Assembly: GCA_000027065.2 (NCBI GenBank)
Contig: FN543093.2
Location: forward strand, 1,120,074 to 1,184,073
Source of the DNA: Cronobacter turicensis z3032
GTDB taxonomy: Bacteria; Pseudomonadota; Gammaproteobacteria; Enterobacterales; Enterobacteriaceae
DNA: 64,000 bases
Direction: 5' to 3'
The position numbers were made by a program, and so were the translations under genes. Position 1 is the stretch's first letter. Every line of letters starts with the position of its first letter. The notes under the pieces are model-generated. The model ran no database searches. It saw only the letters and a program-made list of their open reading frames with translations, and had not been told where the DNA came from. Of the stretch, positions 60,232 to 64,000 are shown one piece after another.

Positions 60232-60262
60232 AGCGTAAACCTTCCATCAAGGGGAAGGTCAA
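60232..60262 (-). promoter_or_regulatory. CueR-controlled copA promoter
   Basis: On the minus strand, -35 TTGACC and -10 TACGCT are separated by 19 bp, which contains the inverted repeat CCTTCCCCTTGATGGAAGG (60240-60258). The over-long spacer and the dyad are diagnostic of MerR-family copper control. Confidence 0.95.
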
Positions 60263-60442
60263 GGTTTTAAATCGCGGATGGAAAGAGAGGTGTAAAAAGG
60301 GTGTCCAGAGAGCGCCAGAAATCCGGGCAATGTGTCCATTAGGCACCGAAAATGAGGGGCGAAAGGGCAGGTCGTTTTCTGTTAGCGTGGTTCGCTGATA
60401 AATTCTTTCACACGCACGAGAAATCTGGTTCTGGAAAATGTT

Positions 60443-60670
60443 ATGAAATTTCTGAAATTATCGCTTTTTGCTGCGATCGGGGCGGTATGCGGCGCAGCGC
60501 TGATGCTGCTGATCTTGCCGGTGGTGTGTCGCGTAGTGGTGGGGCCGATACAGGGTGAAGATCAAATGTCGCAAAACTTTGTGATTTTCCTGGTGGGAAC
60601 GCCGTTACTGGCTGCGATCGGTGCCTTTGCTGGCTGGTTTCTCGGCACAAAAGTGATTCAGAAGCATTAA
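60443..60670 (+). CDS. Small two-helix membrane protein
   Basis: 75-aa protein of unknown function, with GGAAA before its ATG. Two hydrophobic helices (FAAIGAVCGAALMLLILPVVC and FLVGTPLLAAIGAFAGWFLG) flank a short polar loop (GPIQGEDQMSQN). No metal-binding motif beyond two Cys. It lies between copA and cueR, divergent from copA; a link to copper is only positional. Confidence 0.65.
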   Translation: MKFLKLSLFAAIGAVCGAALMLLILPVVCRVVVGPIQGEDQMSQNFVIFLVGTPLLAAIGAFAGWFLGTKVIQKH

Positions 60671-60699
60671 CCTGGCCTGCGACACTTTCTGCCAGCCCT

Positions 60700-60728
60700 T
60701 ATGGGACGCCATGCGTTATAATCCCATA
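60700..60728. promoter_or_regulatory. Inverted repeat around a -10 element upstream of cueR
   Basis: TATGGGA (60700-60706) and TCCCATA (60722-60728) flank and overlap TATAAT (60717-60722). Possible cueR promoter with an operator; the -35 is unclear. Confidence 0.4.
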
Positions 60729-60845
60729 GCAAAATGCCGGGATTACCGAGGGGAATAGCGCCTGTGGCGATTACGTGCGTCACCTGGTGAAGTAGCATCG
60801 TGCTTTACGGCACGGCGTCATTCAAACCTGCCTGAAGGGGGAAAC

Positions 60846-61256
60846 GTGAATATCAGCGATGTGGCGAAAAAAACCGGGCTGACCAGCAAAGCGATTCGTT
60901 TTTACGAAGAGAAAGGACTGGTGACGCCGCCGCTACGCGGCGATAACGGCTACCGGACATACTCGCAGCGGCATATCGACGAGCTGACGCTGCTGCGTCA
61001 GGCCCGGCTGGTGGGGTTTAACCTGGAAGAGTGCCGCGAGCTGGTGCATCTGTTTAACGATCCGGCGCGCCACAGCGCGGACGTCAAAGCGCGCACGCTG
61101 CAAAAGGTCGCGGAAATTGAAAGCCATATTGAAAGCCTGCGGGCGATGCGCCAGCAACTGCTGGATCTCGCCGCCGCGTGCCCGGGGGATGACAGCGCCG
61201 ACTGCCCGATTATCGATAATCTCTCCGGCTGCTGCCACCGGCGTGCTGACGCGTAA
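60846..61256 (+). CDS. cueR: Copper-responsive MerR-family regulator CueR
   Basis: 136-aa activator (E. coli 135). The N-terminal HTH ([22 protein letters not shown]) and the C-terminal Cu(I)-binding loop [12 protein letters not shown], with the two Cys ligands, are intact. GTG start preceded by GAAGGGGG. Activates copA through its 19-bp-spacer promoter. Confidence 0.96.
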   Translation: MNISDVAKKTGLTSKAIRFYEEKGLVTPPLRGDNGYRTYSQRHIDELTLLRQARLVGFNLEECRELVHLFNDPARHSADVKARTLQKVAEIESHIESLRAMRQQLLDLAAACPGDDSADCPIIDNLSGCCHRRADA

Positions 61257-61258
61257 CG

Positions 61259-61978
61259 TCAGCGCCCGGCGTTCATCACGAAAATCACCGCCCCGCGATA
61301 CCACGGCGACGCCGCAAGCGTAGTCTCCTGCGCGTTATCCCACTCGCCATTCTGGGCGATGCCAATTTTAAACGGAATGCGCAGGCCGAGCAGGGCGGGC
61401 AAATACCGCGCGTAGCCCGGCACCGTGTGGCGACCCTGATAGGTCTGCACCACCAGTTCATCCACCGGCAGGGTGTTAAGCTGCGCAACGCTGCCGGTCT
61501 GCGCCCAGTCGAGCAGACCGGTCACGCCGAGCGCGAAACGGTCATCCAGCCGCGCCCGCAGCCGCGTTAAAAACTGCCCATAGTCGTCGATGCGCCGTGT
61601 CGCTGCGTCAAAATCAATCTGTAACCCGATCACCGGATTTCCCGCCTGCGCCCAGCGCACGGGCAAGCGGGCCAGCGTGTCGAGCGTTTCATCGGTGAGA
61701 TCGAGCCGCTCAAGCCGCACGGTGAGCCAGAGGGCAGGCGCGCGCAGGCGGGCCACCGGCTGGCCGAGGCGCACAAACACGGGCTTGCCCAGGCGCGTCA
61801 CTACATCGCCCTGATGAAGATAGATAACCTCAGCCTGACGCAGCGCCGCAGGCGGCCTGACGCCGGACCAGAGCCAGAAGGCCCGGTAGTCGGCGTCATT
61901 CGCCCGCGTCGCCTGCGCCCACGCGCTCGTTGTCGCCAGCAGCAGGCTTACCAGTAATATTTGAGCTGCTGCGCCCAT
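61259..61978 (-). CDS. Probable exported protein of DUF3142 type
   Basis: 239 aa with a signal-like N-terminus (QILLVSLLLATTSAWAQA). The remainder has the pattern of a TIM-barrel-like fold (VIGLQIDFDAATRRIDDYGQF, LGVTGLLDW, VDELVVQTYQGRHTVPGYARYL), consistent with DUF3142. Its start lies inside the upstream gene, overlapping it by 31 bp, so the two are cotranscribed and coupled. Role unknown; its convergent neighbour is cueR. Confidence 0.7.
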   Translation of the reverse strand: MGAAAQILLVSLLLATTSAWAQATRANDADYRAFWLWSGVRPPAALRQAEVIYLHQGDVVTRLGKPVFVRLGQPVARLRAPALWLTVRLERLDLTDETLDTLARLPVRWAQAGNPVIGLQIDFDAATRRIDDYGQFLTRLRARLDDRFALGVTGLLDWAQTGSVAQLNTLPVDELVVQTYQGRHTVPGYARYLPALLGLRIPFKIGIAQNGEWDNAQETTLAASPWYRGAVIFVMNAGR

Positions 61979-64000
61979 GGGCTTCCCGGCCAGTTTTTCT
62001 TAAGCTGCCCGAACCAGGCTTTGCGCGTCGCTTTATCGACATCCTCGCCGCCGCAGTCGTTATACCCTGACGGCGCATAACACATCACGGCGCGGTACAG
62101 CGCGTAGCTTTTATCTTCCGGTTCGGCTTTCGGGTTGGCGATCACCTGCTGGTAATAGTGCTGACGGTTCGGCAGCCCGACCGGATGTTCGGTACGGGTC
62201 ACAGTATCAAGCGTGCTGTTGCCGCCGGTATCGCCCCACGGGTTAACCTGCGCGCCCGTTACGCGGAAAAACTCGCCCAGACAGTTCAGCGCGTGGCTGT
62301 CGTCAGGATGCGCCGCCAGCGTTTTCGCGGTCTCGTCGAGCGGCGTACAGGCGTAGCCTTCCGCCACGTCATCGCCTTTCCAGGCGAAGACTTTCAGACT
62401 GACGTCGCCGAACGCCTGTTCATCGAGCGGTTTGAGATCCCTGACAAGCGCTTTGTCCTGGAGATAATCCTGGTAGCGGCCTTCGGTCAGATGGCGGGTG
62501 AGCAAGGTATGCAGCGCGATGGTGCGCTCCTCGTTATTCATGCCGTGCAGCGCCTGGTCTTTAAGGAGATCCAGCGGCGCGTTGGTTTTCAGCACCAGCG
62601 AGCGGTAGCGCAGGCCCGTCACCAGGCTCTGTGGCGCGAAAATCGCCGCGGTTTCGTTGTTCTCAACCAGCGCGGCCGCCAGCTTCATCTGCAACAGCTG
62701 TTGCTCTGCGCCTGGCTTTGCGGATTTCAGCAGGCGCTGCCAGTGGTCACGCGCGGCGGCCCACTGCTTCTGCGCGCCCAGCGCGTCGCCGTACAGCACC
62801 TGCTCGCTGAAGGCGAGAATATCGTTCTGCGGCACACTGTCGGCAGGCTTAATGGCCGCCACGACGGCCGCGTAATCCTGCTGCTGCCAGAACAGCCAGG
62901 CGTTTTGCAGGTAGTTCCACTGCGCCATCAGCCCCGCTTTTTCATAGAACGGCTTGTAGTCGTCGAGCATCTGGCGCGTTACGTGCGGGTTTTTGTCGCC
63001 TTTACGCTCATACTCGCGCAGCCAGCGCAGCGTCTGGGTAAAGGTGAGCAGCGGCGCGTCCGGGCTGCTGACAAACCAGGTGTCGCCGCTGGCGTCTTTG
63101 CTTTGCAGTTTGCTGTCGTTCTCTAAAAGCAGCGCGCGCAGGGCGTCGGCGTCGGGGGCCGCTTTCAGCGCCTGCTCGTAGCGCGGGGCCAGCGCGTCCC
63201 AGTCCTGGAGATACCAGTAGATGCGACGCTGCATGCCGCGTGCGGAGTCAGCGTAGTCGCCCTCCGGCCAGGCTTTCAGATAAGCCTCGGAAAAGGTCAG
63301 CGCCTCGCGGGCGGCGTTTTTGTCGATTTTAGTGGTATCAAACAGGCCGTAATCGTCGTCGACGGCGGTGGCGCTGCTCTGGTTAAGCGCCACGCGCATC
63401 AGCATATAGGCGGCGGTCTGCGCCACCCACGGCTGGTTGCTCGCCTTGAGCGCCGTAAAGCTCTCCCTGGCGGCGGGGTAGTCGCCCTGGTAAAAGGCGG
63501 TCGCGGCGCCAAGGTAAGCATCGAACGCGGCGGCGGCCGAACCCTGCGGCGCGTTGAGGTTGTCGGGCGCGCTGTCTGGCGCCTGATAAATGCTCAGGCG
63601 GGCCTGCGCCAGATGCTGGCGCTGCGCGTCGGTAAGCGATTTCTCATTATTCAGCGCGGTCAGAAACGCGATAACGCTCTGCGAATTATTGGAGACGAAA
63701 CGGTTCTCACGGTCCGCGTCGCTGAGCGTCGCGGCGGTCGGGTCGAGATGCATGCTGGTCAGCAGCGTTGCCAGCGGATCCGGCGCGTCGCCTGCCGCGG
63801 TGCCGGTGGCGGCAGCCTCAGCGGCATCTTCTTCGTGGTAGCCGAAGTGGTAATCGCGGGTGGCGCGCGTGTCGGCGGGCAGCGGCCAGACCGGCAGGGC
63901 GAAATGTTTCTGTTCGCTGATCATGCGAATCAGGTTATCGCGGGTGTCGTTATTCACATTAAGCCAGGGCTCGCTTTGCAGTACGCAGCCGGGCGCGCCC
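61948..64000 (-). CDS. Hypothetical TPR-like protein, 5' end outside the window
   Basis: At least 683 residues; the frame is open to base 64000, so the true start lies beyond (a GTG at 63957 is in frame but not a likely start). The sequence is helix-rich with repeated Ala/Trp/Tyr patterns (YLGAATAFYQGDYPAARESF, ALKAWPEGDYADSARG-like units) resembling tetratricopeptide repeats. Late Cys-containing region (CYAPSGYNDCGGEDV). Coupled to the downstream exported protein gene. I do not recognise the family. Confidence 0.65.
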   Translation of the reverse strand, partial: GAPGCVLQSEPWLNVNNDTRDNLIRMISEQKHFALPVWPLPADTRATRDYHFGYHEEDAAEAAATGTAAGDAPDPLATLLTSMHLDPTAATLSDADRENRFVSNNSQSVIAFLTALNNEKSLTDAQRQHLAQARLSIYQAPDSAPDNLNAPQGSAAAAFDAYLGAATAFYQGDYPAARESFTALKASNQPWVAQTAAYMLMRVALNQSSATAVDDDYGLFDTTKIDKNAAREALTFSEAYLKAWPEGDYADSARGMQRRIYWYLQDWDALAPRYEQALKAAPDADALRALLLENDSKLQSKDASGDTWFVSSPDAPLLTFTQTLRWLREYERKGDKNPHVTRQMLDDYKPFYEKAGLMAQWNYLQNAWLFWQQQDYAAVVAAIKPADSVPQNDILAFSEQVLYGDALGAQKQWAAARDHWQRLLKSAKPGAEQQLLQMKLAAALVENNETAAIFAPQSLVTGLRYRSLVLKTNAPLDLLKDQALHGMNNEERTIALHTLLTRHLTEGRYQDYLQDKALVRDLKPLDEQAFGDVSLKVFAWKGDDVAEGYACTPLDETAKTLAAHPDDSHALNCLGEFFRVTGAQVNPWGDTGGNSTLDTVTRTEHPVGLPNRQHYYQQVIANPKAEPEDKSYALYRAVMCYAPSGYNDCGGEDVDKATRKAWFGQLKKNWPGSPWAQQLKYYW

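Overview
The window is a 64-kb chromosomal segment of a GC-rich enterobacterium. Gene content and order follow the E. coli 10-12 min region (amtB-tesB-ybaY-atl, ffs, ylaC-maa-hha-tomB-acrB-acrA-acrR-mscK-rsmS-priC-ybaN-apt-dnaX-ybaB-recR-htpG-adk-hemH-gsk-ybaL-ushA-ybaK-chiX-ybaP-copA-cueR), with lineage-specific insertions. The protein divergence and the inserted cassettes suggest the Cronobacter/Franconibacter/Siccibacter group; the genus is inference.

Layout: 1-2920 holds the 3' part of amtB, then tesB, ybaY and atl. 3126-14116 is a complete type I-E CRISPR-Cas locus (cas3, cse1, cse2, cas7, cas5e, cas6e, cas1, cas2, leader, and an array of 34 repeats and 33 spacers, every spacer 32 nt) placed between atl and ffs (4.5S RNA, 14386-14499). 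14792-25756 is an accessory block: a two-gene RHH-like pair, a divergent MocR/YczE pair, a tandem GNAT protein, the EAL phosphodiesterase PdeB, a four-gene oxygenase plus methionine-type ABC transporter operon, and a chemoreceptor. 25895-26298 carries the Zur-type alternative ribosomal proteins L31 and L36, the second with an apparent one-base frameshift. 26328-45578 is core: ylaC, maa, hha-tomB, acrAB/acrR, mscK, rsmS, priC, ybaN, apt, dnaX-ybaB-recR, htpG and adk. 45714-49398 is a sugar-diacid/glycerate cassette (CdaR-like regulator, GntP-family transporter, glycerate kinase) inserted between adk and hemH. 49519-61256 runs hemH, gsk, ybaL, ushA, ybaK, the small RNA ChiX, ybaP, remnants of a ParDE-like toxin-antitoxin pair, copA (with its CopA(Z) frameshift site), a small membrane protein and cueR. 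The window ends in two overlapping minus-strand genes of unknown role, the second cut by the window edge.

The strongest candidate for an undescribed system lies between cas3 and cse1 (5770-5934). On the minus strand there are two degenerate CRISPR repeats (5844-5873 and 5790-5818) around a 25-nt spacer-like sequence (5819-5843). That spacer matches 19 of 25 positions of a site at 5910-5934, in the AT-rich region upstream of cse1, and the site is preceded by a canonical AAG PAM. Positions 1-14 match except position 6, one of the flipped-out positions of type I-E crRNAs. This has the architecture of a crRNA-like Cas-regulating RNA (CreR type) that would guide Cascade to repress its own operon.

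Regulation visible elsewhere includes a sigma-32 promoter before htpG, a Zur box before rpmE2, an AcrR operator, a CueR promoter before copA, a sigma-28-like promoter before the chemoreceptor, direct-repeat operators for the MocR regulator, and programmed frameshift sites in dnaX and copA. Seven copies of a 29-31-bp palindromic repeat are scattered in intergenic gaps.
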